From Echiichthys vipera (lineage: Eukaryota; Chordata; Actinopteri; Perciformes; Trachinidae), in assembly GCA_963691815.1 (NCBI GenBank), contig OY829661.1, positions 25,566,158 through 25,630,157 on the forward strand: a stretch of DNA of 64,000 nt, written 5' to 3'. The notes under the pieces were generated by a model that was given only the letters and a program-made list of their open reading frames with translations, did not search any database and was not told where the DNA came from. Below are positions 21,962 through 33,117 of the stretch, in pieces. Positions within the stretch are counted from its first letter, which is position 1. The number at the start of each line of letters is the position of its first letter. The translations under genes were made by a program, and so were the position numbers.

Positions 21962-22558
21962 CTGTCTTCTCCGCACTATAAGGCGCACCACATTATCAGG
22001 CGCACCTACAATGAATGTCTTATTTTGAAACTTTGTTCATATATAAGGCGCTCCGCGTTATAAGGCGCGTAGAACAGACGCTACAGTCGAGGCTGGGGTT
22101 ACGTTCTGCATCCATTAGACGGAGCTGCGCTAAAGGGAACGTCAACAAAACAGTCAGGGGAGGTCGTCATGTTGCTTCCTCCACTTAGGCACCATTGATT
22201 GGTTCATGTTCAACTCTCTGGCTGCTGCTCTATTCCCGTGTTCTACTGCGTGACTAATGGCCTTGAGTGTAAACTCTGCGTCGTAAGCGTGTCTCTTAAC
22301 AGGAGCCATTTTGGGCTCTTTACACAAACACACACATGGAAATGAAACGGCACGCTTCACGCAGTCGTATATCTCAACATGCACCGCGCGTTACTTCTTC
22401 TACGGGGGAACTAGAGTCGGCGGCTGCTCACCGTAGTTGGAGACCTGTTGTGGCTCAATATTGGTCCATATATAAGGAGCACCGGATTATAAGGCGCACT
22501 GTCGGCTTTTGAGACATTTGAAGGTTTTTAGGTGCAACTTATAGTGCGGACAATACGG
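21962..22558 (-). mobile_element. Non-autonomous pogo-like (Tc1/mariner superfamily) element
   Basis: The 597-bp element has imperfect terminal inverted repeats. The left reads CTGTCTTCTCCGCACTATAA and the reverse complement of the right reads CCGTATTGTCCGCACTATAA. TA lies on each side (21960-21961 and 22559-22560), the standard target. Sub-terminal ATATAAGG / TTATAAGGCGC repeats are present at both ends. It keeps only a short N-terminal transposase fragment. Confidence 0.85.
22154..22309 (-). pseudogene. Truncated pogo-like transposase, N-terminal DNA-binding region
   Basis: Starting at the ATG at 22309, 51 codons are open before a TGA. The peptide begins M-A-P-V-K-R-H-A-Y-D-A-E-F and continues A-A-A-R-E-L-N-M and V-P-K-W-R-K-Q. 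A basic start, a Y-D-A-E-F-K-like helix and an A-A-R-x-L-x-(8-9)-W-R-K-Q helix-turn-helix are features of the DNA-binding domains of pogo/Tigger-type transposases. Full-length proteins of this type run to several hundred residues and include a DDE domain; none remains here. The frame sits between the element's inverted repeats, oriented opposite to the plus strand. The stop may be the deletion joint that made the element non-autonomous. Confidence 0.75.
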
Positions 22559-22784
22559 TAAATGTACTTAGTTACTTTCCACAACTGCATATATCTACAG
22601 AAGTAATACACTGTCATTTGTGTGTAGTCCACGTATTTATTATTGCAGAAATGACGTCCAGATCACAGAAGGACATCAGGTGATGGTGACGGCTAATCCC
22701 AAAAACAGAACTTTCACCCGGCAGACTGGTGTTCGAGTCCAGGACGTACTAAACCAAATGATTTTATCTGCACAAGATATTTTA

Positions 22785-22862
22785 TCTGTTTTATTGTGTA
22801 TTTTGTCTTTTATTATGTTTTAAGGCTTTTATTTTTCTGTACAGCACTTTGTGCTAATTTAA
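22785..22862 (+). repeat. LINE-type 3' tail fragment
   Basis: TTTTATTGTGTATTTTGTC and TTTCTGTACAGCACTTTGTG are typical of the 3' ends of a fish LINE group. The fragment abuts the tail of the next SINE. Confidence 0.4.
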
Positions 22863-22863
22863 A

Positions 22864-23200
22864 ATTCATTCATCTTCATCCTCTTGTCCCTGTCGGGGTC
22901 GCGGGGGGCTGGAGCCGATCCCAGCTGAAATCGGGCGTGAGGCGGGGTCCACCCTGGACAGGACGCCAGTCTATCACAGGACACATAGAGACGAACAGAG
23001 ACAGACAACCATTCACACCTACGGGTGATTTAGAGTCATCAATGAACCGATCACCTGCACGTCTTTGGACTGTGGGAGGAAACCGGAGAACCCGGAGAAA
23101 ACCCACGCAGACACGGGGAGAACATGCAAACTCCACACAGAAGGGCCCCAGCCGGGATTCGAACCAGGAACCCTCTCGCTGTGAGGCGACAGTGCTAACC
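22864..23200 (-). mobile_element. SINE-A, nearly full-length minus-strand copy
   Basis: It reads from TTCATTCATCTTCATCC (tail) through GGGTGATTTAGAGTCATCAA to TCGAACCAGGAACCCTCTCG and GACAGTGCTAACC. The first bases of the tRNA-like head are missing and no target duplication is clear. Confidence 0.92.
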
Positions 23201-23281
23201 TTTTGTTGCCAAAATGTAACTATTGCTTCCACTTCCAGTTAAGTAGAACGTGATTTTTTTGTAAGATATACAAATTTATAT

Positions 23282-23425
23282 GCATTTTATGAATGTTTTT
23301 TTGTCCCAGGCCTTAAACAGGTTTAATGATGCTGTGTAAACGGCCTGTTTAACATGGGGGTCAATGAGAAACTGCTCTATTATGAAACCTGCCCCTAGTG
23401 GACACTCAGAGAACTGCAGTTTTCA
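23282..23425 (+). repeat. Family C fragment, part 1
   Basis: GTCCCAGGCCTTAAACAGGT, CCTGTTTAACATGGGGGTCA and GCCCCTAGTGGACACTC correspond to the 3' half of the 58.0-kb copy. The fragment stops after AACTGCAGTTTTCAG. Confidence 0.85.
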
Positions 23426-23431
23426 GAAAAA

Positions 23432-23729
23432 GGGGCGACAGTAGCTTAGTTCATAGGTGACTCGGCTGGGAACCGTAGGGTTGCCAGTTCGAGTCCCTGT
23501 GTGGACCATGGATGGAGTGTGGACTGGTGGCTAGTTCATCTCCTGGGCACTGCCTCGGTGCTGTTGAGCAAGGCACCGAACCCCCAACTGCTCAGGGCGC
23601 CGGCTACTGGCAGCTCTAACATCTCTTCATTGGTTGCATGTATATGGGTCCTGTGTGTGACCTGAATAATAACAGAGTGAAACGATTTAATTTCCCCCTG
23701 CGGGATTAATAAAGGAGCTCTTCTTCTTC
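23432..23729 (+). mobile_element. SINE-B copy 1 (tRNA-headed, CTT tail)
   Basis: The head has GCGACAGTAGCTTAGTTCA, an A-box-like region, and GCCAGTTCGAGTCCCTGTG, a good B-box match. The body has CTGTTGAGCAAGGCACCGAA and the end is TGCGGGATTAATAAAGG plus (CTT)n. The second copy is at 62.5 kb. It sits between two diverged pieces of the same family C segment. Confidence 0.85.
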
Positions 23730-23805
23730 TATTATGAAACATGCCCCTAGTGGACATTTGGTGAACTGCCGTTTTTGGCACTTCCTTATTGGATCGATCT
23801 CTGCG
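23730..23805 (+). repeat. Family C fragment, part 2
   Basis: CTATTATGAAACATGCCCCT and TTTTTGGCACTTCCTTATTG repeat, with several differences, the segment already present before the SINE (23369-23420), and then extend further along family C. Confidence 0.8.
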
Positions 23806-25636
23806 GTTATCATACGAACCCGTTGATGAGGGTTTCGCTGTCTTTCAATACACTGCAATATATTCTGATAATGCAAGCAAGGTGAAATATTATTAAATCC
23901 AACTTTAGGGAAACTGTCAAAGCATAAAGAGCACACCATCATATGCATACGTTGGAGTGAAAGCAGCGATATTTAGCAGCCGGGGGTTTAAACTACACAA
24001 AATGAACCACTTTCTGTCACCAATGATTGCATTCACACTAAATCAGAAATCAACATGGTGTTATATATATATATGAGATATATCACAAAACACAACTCTC
24101 AAGTGTATCAGAGTGACTCATAGAGCCACAACAGACACATTTATGGGGAATACGCCAGGTTGAAATATACCAGAATTACCCTTTAACACTTTCAAGGGGC
24201 GTAATGTAAAAGATCAGACCGGGATGAAATAGCTGCAAAATGGGCGAGAAACCTGGGTATTTTTATTCCTAATTCCCAGCCAGAGTGCCTTTAACAGCAT
24301 CAGCACACTGTACATCATCCAGCAGCTGTGATCTGCCAAAAGGCTGGAGAATAATGTCTCTGAATGTCATTAATTGTGCTGTCATTACCATAATTTAACA
24401 TCCTGCTCACCCCTCTCCATCTCTATCACTGCCTTTTGCTGTTGGGCCATTAATCAGGCTGAAAGAAGAGGGGAGGGGAAAGAGGCGGGCGGACAAATGA
24501 AATAAAAAAAATGACCTCTCTATCAATCCCATTTCCAACACATTAGAAAGGAAGCACTTTTTCTCCCACTCCCTTTAGCTCTCAGCCTTCCACAGCTAAT
24601 GGTAGATATACAGTGACATGGTAATGATCTGGCCACGGCTGCAGAGCACAGGCCGTATCGATCAGCGGCTGATTTATTGCAGGTTACGGCTGATTATTGG
24701 GCCATTCATCAGTCTAGGATTGCCCTATCAATAAAGCTGCTCGCGTTTGTTTGCAAAGTGCCTGGCAGGGTACGGAGAAGGGCAGAGCATGTCCAAGCGT
24801 CGGTGACACGCGCAGCTACTATTTCACCTCCAAGATTAGCTATTAAAAGAGCGATGTTCCTCAGCATGTTGTCAGAATGAATGTGTACACTGGCTCGGGA
24901 CGCTCTTGCATCGTGCATCTTTCTGACATTCCTAAAGATATAAAAATTACGGATGATTTTTGGCCAGTAGCCGCTGCTTTTTCGCCGTGTTTGTTTTGTG
25001 TTTGTTGCCATTTGTTCCCTCTTTGTGTCAGGGAAGCAAATAAATATCAGTTATAAAACACAACCGAGCAGTTTTAACGTCGTTCGGCCCCGTACAGTCT
25101 TTGGGAAGCACAAATTCAAATCACACAAACAAGGTTTAGTCTTGAGGGAACGATCGACGTCATGGTTAATGGAAACCAACACTTATTATTTGAGACTTGA
25201 TGTGATCTTTGGTTAGATGGTGCAAAATCAACATGATGCTACTTCTGCCTTTGCTTTGGACAGAAACCAGCCACATTTGCACGACGACAAGAGGGAAACG
25301 TAAGCATAAATCATTGTAAATGTTGAACAAATGACCCAACACGGTCATTTTACTAATCCGCGGATGCTTTTACCCCATGCTATACGTCTACTTTTGTCTC
25401 TTTTTCCCCACGGCAGTTCAATAGAACAGAAATGGTACAAACATATGAAGGTTATCTACCTATTTTGAGTCTCCACTTTGGGAAAAGTCCTTTGTAATTT
25501 GTATTAAGGCTGTTTTAAATGTTGGGAATCCATTAACAGATGCTTATATGTTGTTAAAACATCGGTTTAGACAGAAGTCAGTAAAGGTCTAAGAATAAAG
25601 ACATCATAATCCATAGCAAAATACATTTGGGGGGAA
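23806..25636. other. Unassigned stretch with possible conserved non-coding DNA
   Basis: 24290-24420 and 24590-24730 lack repeat hallmarks and hold homeodomain-like words (CATTAATTGTGC, TGGCTGATT-like runs, GGGCCATTAATCAGG). No exon is supported. A short TA run lies at 24062-24074. Confidence 0.4.
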
Positions 25637-25740
25637 TTGTTGGGTCTTTACCTACTCTGTAAAGTGTCCTGAGATAACTTTGGTTATGATTTGACACTAT
25701 AAATAAAATTGAATTGAAAATTGAATTGAATTGAATTTGA
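25637..25740 (+). repeat. LINE-type 3' tail (AGATAACTTTGGTTATGATT, TTGAA tail)
   Basis: GAATTGTTGGGTCTTTACC, AAGTGTCCTGAGATAACTTT and an ATAAAATTGAATTG repeat tail mark a 5'-truncated copy of a family also present at 14.7, 27.7 and 32.2 kb. The (TTGAA)n tail fits a retroposed 3' end. Confidence 0.7.
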
Positions 25741-27459
25741 AACAAGTCGATTATGCGTGGTTGTTTAACCTCAGATAAAGTGTTATTTGAAACATTGACA
25801 ACCAGGAGGAGCAGCTCTGTATGCTGCACAGCACATGTCTCAAACCAAACCCTTTGTCAGGATCAACAAATATAAGAAAAAGCCAGCCCCATGAATGTAA
25901 TTCACAGCCTTAATCTCCTCCCTTAAATTAGCAGCCGGATAAAAAGATAGTGCCGCTGTCAGCCTGCCAACAGCTTTACAGCCTGCCATAAAGCAGGAGG
26001 GTGGGGGATCCTGCGGCGTTGCTTAACCCCCACCAGAACCCACAACCACTACCTGGAACACAACTTTTACAACAGCTAGCAAATTGAGAGTAGTGATTTT
26101 CCTATAAAAGCCCCGAAGAACAGGAGAGCCTGGATTCGGAGAGTTTAATGAGAAGGTTTGATGGCTATCCGCCGTCAAACAGGCCGACTTCCCCTGCCAA
26201 ACGCCGCTCTCTCTTTTTATTTGTGTGTGTGTTCGTGTAACTGATTAAACATCCCCAGAACCTCTTGGACGCGCCACCAGCGGTCCCCTCGCTGCCTCTG
26301 AGTGCCACGCTCGTAAAAACTGACTTGACAGTGGTCTCGTAAAGCAGACATAATGCCGCCGTAAACATGTCACGACACCTGCCATAAACATTAATGACTG
26401 TTTATGAACGAGGGTGATGAATCGGAGCGCTCCGGTTGTTCTTTTTTTTTGTTTCTGGGAGGCTGTTGAGCAGGTTGTGCGGCTGCAGCAACACAAAGCT
26501 CGTGTTATCATCCCGACTTTTGGCAGAAGACTCAAAACAACTCCGTGCTTAGCAGTGAAAAGTCAAAGCAGAGTCATCAAGTTCACTCAGCAGTTATCGG
26601 ATTTAAACGCCCAACCTGTAATTAATAATAATAAAGCTCATTGTTGCTAATCTCGCCGTCTCCCCTGTCACTAAACATCGAAAAACACCAAAGCGAACAT
26701 GCCAAACATTTCGTCTTGGTCGTCACACGGCCAGCTGTTTTTGCGAGGTCAAACACCTTTGCATAACAAAGCAGGCAGACCGCATGTGTGCTGCTGATGG
26801 AAACGTGTAACTGCAGAAATCACAGGCTTGGCGCTCAGCACGCCGCGGAGGAACAGATAGCTGTAATCCCATTTTCCCACCAGGAGGTCCGGCGTGCCTG
26901 TCTGCGGTACTTAGAGATAAACATCGGCGTGCACTCTGCGTGACCCGGCACACACCTGCTGAGGCAAGCTCTATCATACGCACACACGAATGCAGGTGCA
27001 AGGACAGCAAAACACTGCTTTATGTGAGCGTCAACGTATGAATTATGCCTCATGGCTTGACAGTTTGTATTTAAGTGATGTCAGCAGATCCAATAAGGCT
27101 ACGTGGAACAGATGTATGTGAGCTTTATATACTTTGTGTGCTGTGCTGTCAGACATCCCTAAGGGGACAGTCTAAGACAAATGTGTTGGTAATTTACAAG
27201 TGTGCTTAAATACCCATTATTCTTTCCTCTGCGAGCTCTCTGAGGATCTGCAGAGCTCATTTATCATCAGATACACACCAGGCATGCACACATAAACGCA
27301 GGGAGAAATATGAGCAGCAATGCCAGAGCTGTTAAAAGGATCATTTAAATTTATTATGTTTTTTTGTTAGTTAAGCTATCGCTGCTATCTGTAATGATAA
27401 GATCGCAGTCGACAAACTGTGGCGTGCGAACAACAAAGTTTGATGGGGCGAGGATCCAG
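25741..27459. other. Unassigned stretch
   Basis: No repeat family and no credible exon. Open frames of up to about 96 codons on both strands lack domains. Confidence 0.4.
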
Positions 27460-27535
27460 TGGTGGAAAGTACATTTAGTACTTTCTTTAATACTGTACTT
27501 AAGTAGGATTTTAAGGTATTTGTACTTGTTTTTCA
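27460..27535 (+). repeat. Fragment of the GTGGTGGAAAGTAC repeat
   Basis: CAGTGGTGGAAAGTACATTT followed by ACTGTACTTAAGTAGGATTT and GGTATTTGTACTTG is the start of the repeat seen at 1.13 kb. Confidence 0.7.
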
Positions 27536-27619
27536 TACCCTCCTTTTATTGTGTACGCACAGCGAGAACTGGAAAACATCGTAGTTCTTTAGACGCTTTT
27601 TTGAGGGACCTATTTTAAT

Positions 27620-27775
27620 TAAATTCAAATGTATTTACAGTGCCAACTCGTAACAAAAGTTATCTGAAGTTGCTTTACACATGGAGTAGGTAAAGACCAC
27701 ACTCTATGACTTATTTATGATTTACAGAGACCCAGCAATTCCGCCATGAGCAGCTACAAGTCGCACTATCTTTAA
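27620..27775 (-). repeat. LINE-type 3' tail, minus-strand copy
   Basis: On the minus strand it reads GCTCATGGCGGAATTGCTGG, AATCATAAATAAGTCATAGA and GATAACTTTTGTTACGAGTT, ending in TTTGAATTTAATTAA. Homology to the 14.7-kb copy extends through GTGCGACTTGTAGC. Confidence 0.7.
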
Positions 27776-27954
27776 TAAAAGTAGTGATAATTATTATAGT
27801 TATTATATACAGTATTAATACAGCAATCTTGGGCACACAGTGGCGACCCTTCCCTTTAACAGACAGGAATGTCAGACAGACGCAGCTCTATGGAGGACGG
27901 ACATCTGTCGGACATCTGTCTGCACCGACTGGGGAGGAAGAAAAGGAGAGAGAA

Positions 27955-28530
27955 AGAGAGAAAAGACAGAAATACAGACACAAAGACACGCAAAGACAGA
28001 CAGACGCAAAGACAGACAGATGCAAAGACCGACACAAACACAGACAGACGCAAAGACAGACGGACACAAAGATAGACAGACGCAGACAGACAGAAAGACA
28101 TAAATACAGAAATACAGACGCAAAGACAGACAGACGCAAAGACAGACAGACAGAAATACAGACAGACGCAAAGACAGAAATACAGACAGACAGACACAAA
28201 GACAGACAGAAGCAAAGACAGACAGACACAAAGCCAGACAGACAGAAATACAGACAGACAGACGCAAAGACAGAAATACAGACAGAAAGACAGACAGAAG
28301 CAAAGACAGACAGACACAAAGCCAGACAGACACAAAGCCAGAAATACAGACAGACAGACACAAAGCCAGAAATACAGACAGACAGACACAAAGCCAGAAA
28401 TACAGACAGACAGACACAAAGCCAGAAATACAGACAGACAGACACAAAGACAGACAGATATACAGACGGACGCAAAGACAGACATACAGACACAAAGACT
28501 GACGCAAAGACAGACAGAAAGACAAATCTT
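27955..28530. repeat. CAGA-rich minisatellite with internal 28-bp higher-order repeat
   Basis: The array is built of CAGACAGA, CACAAAGA and AAATACAGA modules. From 28331 to 28442 four 28-bp units (starting CACAAAGCCAGAAATACAGA) follow one another exactly. Open frames of 200-275 codons in several frames result from the absence of stops in the repeat and are not genes. Confidence 0.95.
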
Positions 28531-29935
28531 ACGGATTATGACTTTAATGAATGCGGGGAAATCCAAAGCATGGCAGGCCTGCTGTGCCTAGTTACGGTTG
28601 CTAAGCCATGACTGGACAAACTGTTCAGTGGAGGGGTTTACCCAATGGGTAATTCCTCTTTAAATGAGTCAGTGTGGCTCTTACCTCAATCCTGAAACCA
28701 TTTATGCGCCTCTCACCACTGCCAAGCAAACATCCTCCATTTTACCCGGTGCTGTTGTCATTGTGCGGCGACCAAAATGATATGTATCACGGCGTGACAA
28801 TGTGGCAAGAGGAAACGCTCGCTGGGCGCCTCAATCAGGAGGGATGAGGCCGTTTATAGCAAGGTTACAGTAAATCACACGGTGACGGTTTAATCCCAGG
28901 GAGAGTGTTACAGGAAGAGGGTGGAATTCAATTTCCTAGTGTGTCTGAGCAAAGGTATGCTAATACAATACAGCCTGCAGAGAGCCGGCGTGGGCAGGGG
29001 GCGGCGGCGGTGGTGGTGGTGGCGGTGGGGGAGGGTGAAGTTGTCTCTGGGGTCTCACACCTTTCATGCTGTTCAGAGAGATTACATTTCAAAAATGCCA
29101 CGGACAAGACAGACAGGATAATCAATCACGTGAGTACCAAACACACACGAGCCTGTGCAGCGATGTCTGCTGGCTGTGTCTGTTTGCAGGAGTCATAAAT
29201 CAATGCTGTGTTGTCAGAGGGGTCTAACATGAGCTGGATACAGAAACAGAGTCTGCACACTCGGCTCCCCGCTCTGCTTCACCCTCTCTCTGCCTCTGAA
29301 CGGGTGCCAGGCCCAAGTGACAAGAGGACAGATAATGCTCGGTGATCTAGTGTGCGTGTCCTTGTAGCTGGCCACAGTGGCAGACAGCAACCTCATTAAT
29401 GTAACGCAGTGGCTCATAGGTGACCTCATTATTCTCCTCCACAATCTCACCGATAACAAACTGCATTTGCCCTCTATTCAAGTGTGTGTGTGTGTGTGTG
29501 TGTGTCATGTTTTCACAGTCATGAATCAGCGCTGTTAACCAACGTCACACTGTTTTGATAGCAGCTCTCTCCCGTTAGGCTCCGTAATTATATCGCTCGA
29601 ACTCGAGTTGCTCCAGTAAATCTCTCGTAAAAATTCCAGCGAATGAGCGTCACAGCTCGAGGAAAACACAAGCAAAACAAAGAAGTTAGCAGGGAGTAAG
29701 ATGCTGTGAAGCAACATGAGGATTATCGCAGTGACTCATCTCTGTTGTTTTTACCATGAAAACAAAAATGTCTCTTAATTAGTTGATCTAGCGCGCAGAC
29801 TGTTTCAGGTTTTGTGATACACACGCTGTTAAAATCTTTCATGGGGACTATTTCTTTAGTAGAAAGTAGTTCCAGTTAAAGACTACGTATTCAGACGTGC
29901 GACAGTGAAGGTGACAAGATGGAGGGCTCTGAAAG
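28531..29935. other. Unassigned stretch
   Basis: A GGCGGCGGTGGTGGTGGTGG run is near 28999 and a (TG)n tract is at 29481-29505. No exon is supported. Confidence 0.4.
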
Positions 29936-30145
29936 AACCATAGACCGTCTAAAAAAATGGACGTAGCGTCTCCGTCGAGGTCCGTTCTCTCAAGTTGATC
30001 CAATCGTCCTCGCCTACGGGAGTCGACATCTTGTCAGACTTTGACTCCGCCTCATTTCCTCTTACCAAAAAAGGGCATGTATGTGACGTTGGGGGGAGGG
30101 AGATACGTACATCTGGCTGACGTATAGAATTGAGTAACGCTACGT
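29936..30145 (+). repeat. Family C, 5' part of an interrupted copy
   Basis: CATAGACCGTCTAAAAAAAT, ATGGACGTAGCGTCTCCGTC, CGCCTACGGGAGTCGACATC and CATCTGGCTGACGT match the first 190 bp of the 58.0-kb copy. The copy resumes near 30700. Confidence 0.85.
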
Positions 30146-30699
30146 CACGTAAAAGGCCGGTAAAAGCAAAGGAGAAGACCTCAGTGTTCTACAAAACTTA
30201 AAATTGTATGATCACATTTGAGGAAATAGAAGTAATATTTCCATATTTATTGATAGAATAATGGCAGATAGATGACAGTGTGTGTGTGTGTGTGTGTGTG
30301 TGTCAGAGAGAGAAAGACTACATTTCCAATATCATTTAACCTCAGGTGGACAAAGCCATGGCTGTTTGTTTTGTTTCACAGAGCTAAACTAAGACGACAG
30401 GATATCAACGACAGAGAAAGTGTCATAGTTCTGCATTACCTGCTGATTCACTGAGGTAGGAATAAATGTGTGCGTGTGTCACCTCTGGACCCCGAGTGGG
30501 CTCGTTTACCCACTTCTGCTCCAGTAACCTGGACAAACATCCCCTAACTCTTTGAGTTTTTCAATATAACGCCAATCATCCCTCGTCAACGACGTAATAT
30601 AGCTGCTGCCTGACTTACGTTAGCCACTGCAGGAGGTTTCCAGGCTGGTTAACGTAAAATAGGTAAAATCAGGACAGATTACGTTTGTCTTCACCGAAA
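30146..30699. other. About 550 bp separating two parts of a family C copy
   Basis: The 58.0-kb copy lacks this segment, so it is either an insertion here or a deletion there. It holds a TG tract at 30277-30303 and no recognised ends or target duplication. Confidence 0.6.
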
Positions 30700-31060
30700 T
30701 GGGAGCGCGGCCTCATGTGAGGAGAAGTGAGGGCCAGCAGCTAGCTGTCACTCAAGAGGCCACGCCCCTAATTATTCATAAACTTTAACCTCCAATAAAA
30801 TAAAAAACTTGACTCGTGTAAAAAAATTCACCCCCTCAGTGTTGTCATGGAGATATGACCTAAACATACAAACTAGAATGTTTTTTTGTCCCAGGCCTTA
30901 AACAGGTTTAATTATGCTGTAAAAAAAAACAGCCTGTTTAACATGGGGGTTAATGAGAAACTGCTCTATTATGAAACCAGCCCCTAGTGGACACTCGGAG
31001 AACTGACACTTTTGGCACTTCCTGATTGGATCCACCAGGAAGTCGCTGTAGCGGGGGCTT
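30700..31060 (+). repeat. Family C, 3' part of an interrupted copy
   Basis: GAGGAGAAGTGAGGGCCAGC, ACTCAAGAGGCCACGCCCCT, CAGTGTTGTCATGGAGATAT and GCCCCTAGTGGACACTCGG follow in the same order as at 58.2 kb, ending near CACCAGGAAGTCGCTGTAG. Confidence 0.9.
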
Positions 31061-32210
31061 GGAAAGAACATGCTCGCCTGCAGTTACACCGTACCGCCAA
31101 AGAGGTCACTAGACACAACGTATCTCAATTCTTATGAGTACAACTTAATGCTATTTAAATACCAACACTGCAAGTTGTAGTAAGTGAGAGAAAAAATCCA
31201 TTTTGTTGTCATTTGTGTGACCTGGCCCTTTAAGAACATACAGTAAAACACAGCCACGTGTTTTTTTTCAATGCGAGACATTGAAGTGCTCTCCGGGTAA
31301 GTGCATGTTTGGGCTGTCAGGGTTGTGATGTGGACAGCTGAGAGCCGTTGTAAGGGGATCTGCCGCTGATGACGGTGATGATAGTGTGGCTTATTGGCCT
31401 GTAACTCTGCTGTCTGCTGTAATAGCAGCACTGACAGATACAGACCACCCACTCTCCTCTGGCCAGAACACATTCATCATACTCTGACTGGAAACCTTTT
31501 TCCTTTTTTTTTCTACCCCTTTTCTTTCCGCCCCAACATCTCAGCCCGAGGCAAGACAAATATATATTCAGAACATGCAATCCGCACGCTCCACTTTCTC
31601 CGAGCAAAGGGATGTTATAGATTTGCAGTATGGCCAGAATAATAAAGTATCGTGATTTCAAGGATCTGGTTTATATCGAGGCGTCGACCGCAGCGCAGCA
31701 GGCCAGAGTCGTGGCATGAAATGTGGGCGAGAGAGAGGAGTTACCATCATTCCCTCGCCTCTCCCTCCCTCTTTATGAAATCTGAACTTTTTCTTTATAA
31801 TATGGTCCAACTTAAATGTAATGACGGATCAGGTTTGTATTCTTTGGTTTCCTGAGAGTGCCCCCTACAGTTGCATTAACCGAATACCATTATCTATCTA
31901 TTTCCACGCAGCCATTGCAATAACTTTATTTTAAAGCCTATGTGTTGAACATGAGGGTTTGATACGTGGTGGTTGGATCACTCTTAATGAGAAGGAACAG
32001 CACTTCATCAGCACTTTCTTGTTCCTAACTCACACGTGACTGAACTGATTTAAGGTTCATGTGTTTGTCTGAGTGTCAGCAGAAGTACGGAAAAGTCCTG
32101 GCAAAGTGTTCGTGAAGCTTGGTGGAAGTGTGAAGCGAAGGAAGAACCCATTACGTGTCAGAGCGGACCTGTGAAAGGAAAGGTTTTCGTCGCCGCCGTT
32201 GAAGTTTGAT
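31061..32210. other. Unassigned stretch
   Basis: No recognised repeat or exon. Open frames of about 110 codons on the minus strand near 31.1-31.7 kb show no domain. Confidence 0.4.
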
Positions 32211-32410
32211 CATGAAGGAATTGTTCTCTGTAAATCATAAATGAGTCATAAACCGTTGTCTAGACTCTATATGTAAAGTGTCTAATTAAAAAACACTTTT
32301 TCGCATCGACGTACATGACAAAAAAATACTCATTTCCCTTTCAGTATTTGATCCATTCGATCTAAGGGCCTTGGCGAGGTCTGCGCTCCGCGGGTGCCCT
32401 TCTAGTTGTT
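32211..32410 (+). repeat. Two LINE-type tail scraps
   Basis: 32211-32290 (AAGGAATTGTTCTCTGTAAA, AATCATAAATGAGTCATAAA, TATGTAAAGTGTCT) belongs to the family at 14.7 kb. 32340-32410 (GGGCCTTGGCGAGGTCTGCG, GTGCCCTTCTAGTTG) resembles another fish retroelement tail that I recall but cannot name. Confidence 0.5.
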
Positions 32411-32462
32411 ACTGTTTTAAGTTTTTATTTTTATTTAATAGTGTGTAAACATCGTAAATATA

Positions 32463-32603
32463 CTATTAATTCATTAATTTCTTCTTCAACCGCTTGTCCC
32501 TGTCGGGGTCGCGGGGGGCTGGAGCCGATCCCAGCTGACATCGGGTGTGAGGCGGGGTCCACCCTGGACAGGACGCCAGTCTATCACAGGGCACATAGAG
32601 ACG
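32463..32603 (-). mobile_element. SINE-A, 5'-truncated minus-strand copy
   Basis: Only the 3' part is present, from the tail (TTCTTCTTCAACCGCTTGTC) to CACAGGGCACATAGAGACG, where it stops. 5' truncation of this sort is expected from incomplete reverse transcription. Confidence 0.9.
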
Positions 32604-33084
32604 GTTTTGCGCCTAAGAAAAAATGCAAAAATTGTAATAACTCACACTGTGTTCTTTGTATTCATGTGAATTGTGCGTAGAGTCATTGCATGTACGCAAA
32701 TGCAACACAGAAGATAGTAGCATCAGTACTTTTTGAATATTTCAGCAACAATTTGAAGACGATACCGATAACCGTGATATTCATTTTTCATGCCATTTCA
32801 TCTCCGACTGTGACGGAGCTGCATTTCTTTTATTTGTTAAATGGCCGTGTTCGAGCATTTGACCGTTCTGATCTGTGATTTTTGCATCCGTACACGTCAC
32901 CGTTGTGTTTTTTGATAGGCTGACTTTCCCCCTGGAGTCTGAACATTTGCGTGATCCGTAACTCAGTTGTCTTCTTGAGATATTCGCGGGGCCTCCGGGA
33001 GCTGCGAGACTGGCAGTAATTCAATGCACAATCCATAAGTCCGTCAGAGTGCGATGCATTCACTTCCCCTCCCTTTTGACCAGG

Positions 33085-33117
<33 letters not shown>

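Noticed and set aside
27784..28611. 275-codon open frame and several 200-codon frames on the other strand
   Set aside because: They run through a CAGA/CAAAGA minisatellite that lacks stop codons in several frames. The composition is purely repetitive and there is no start context or domain.
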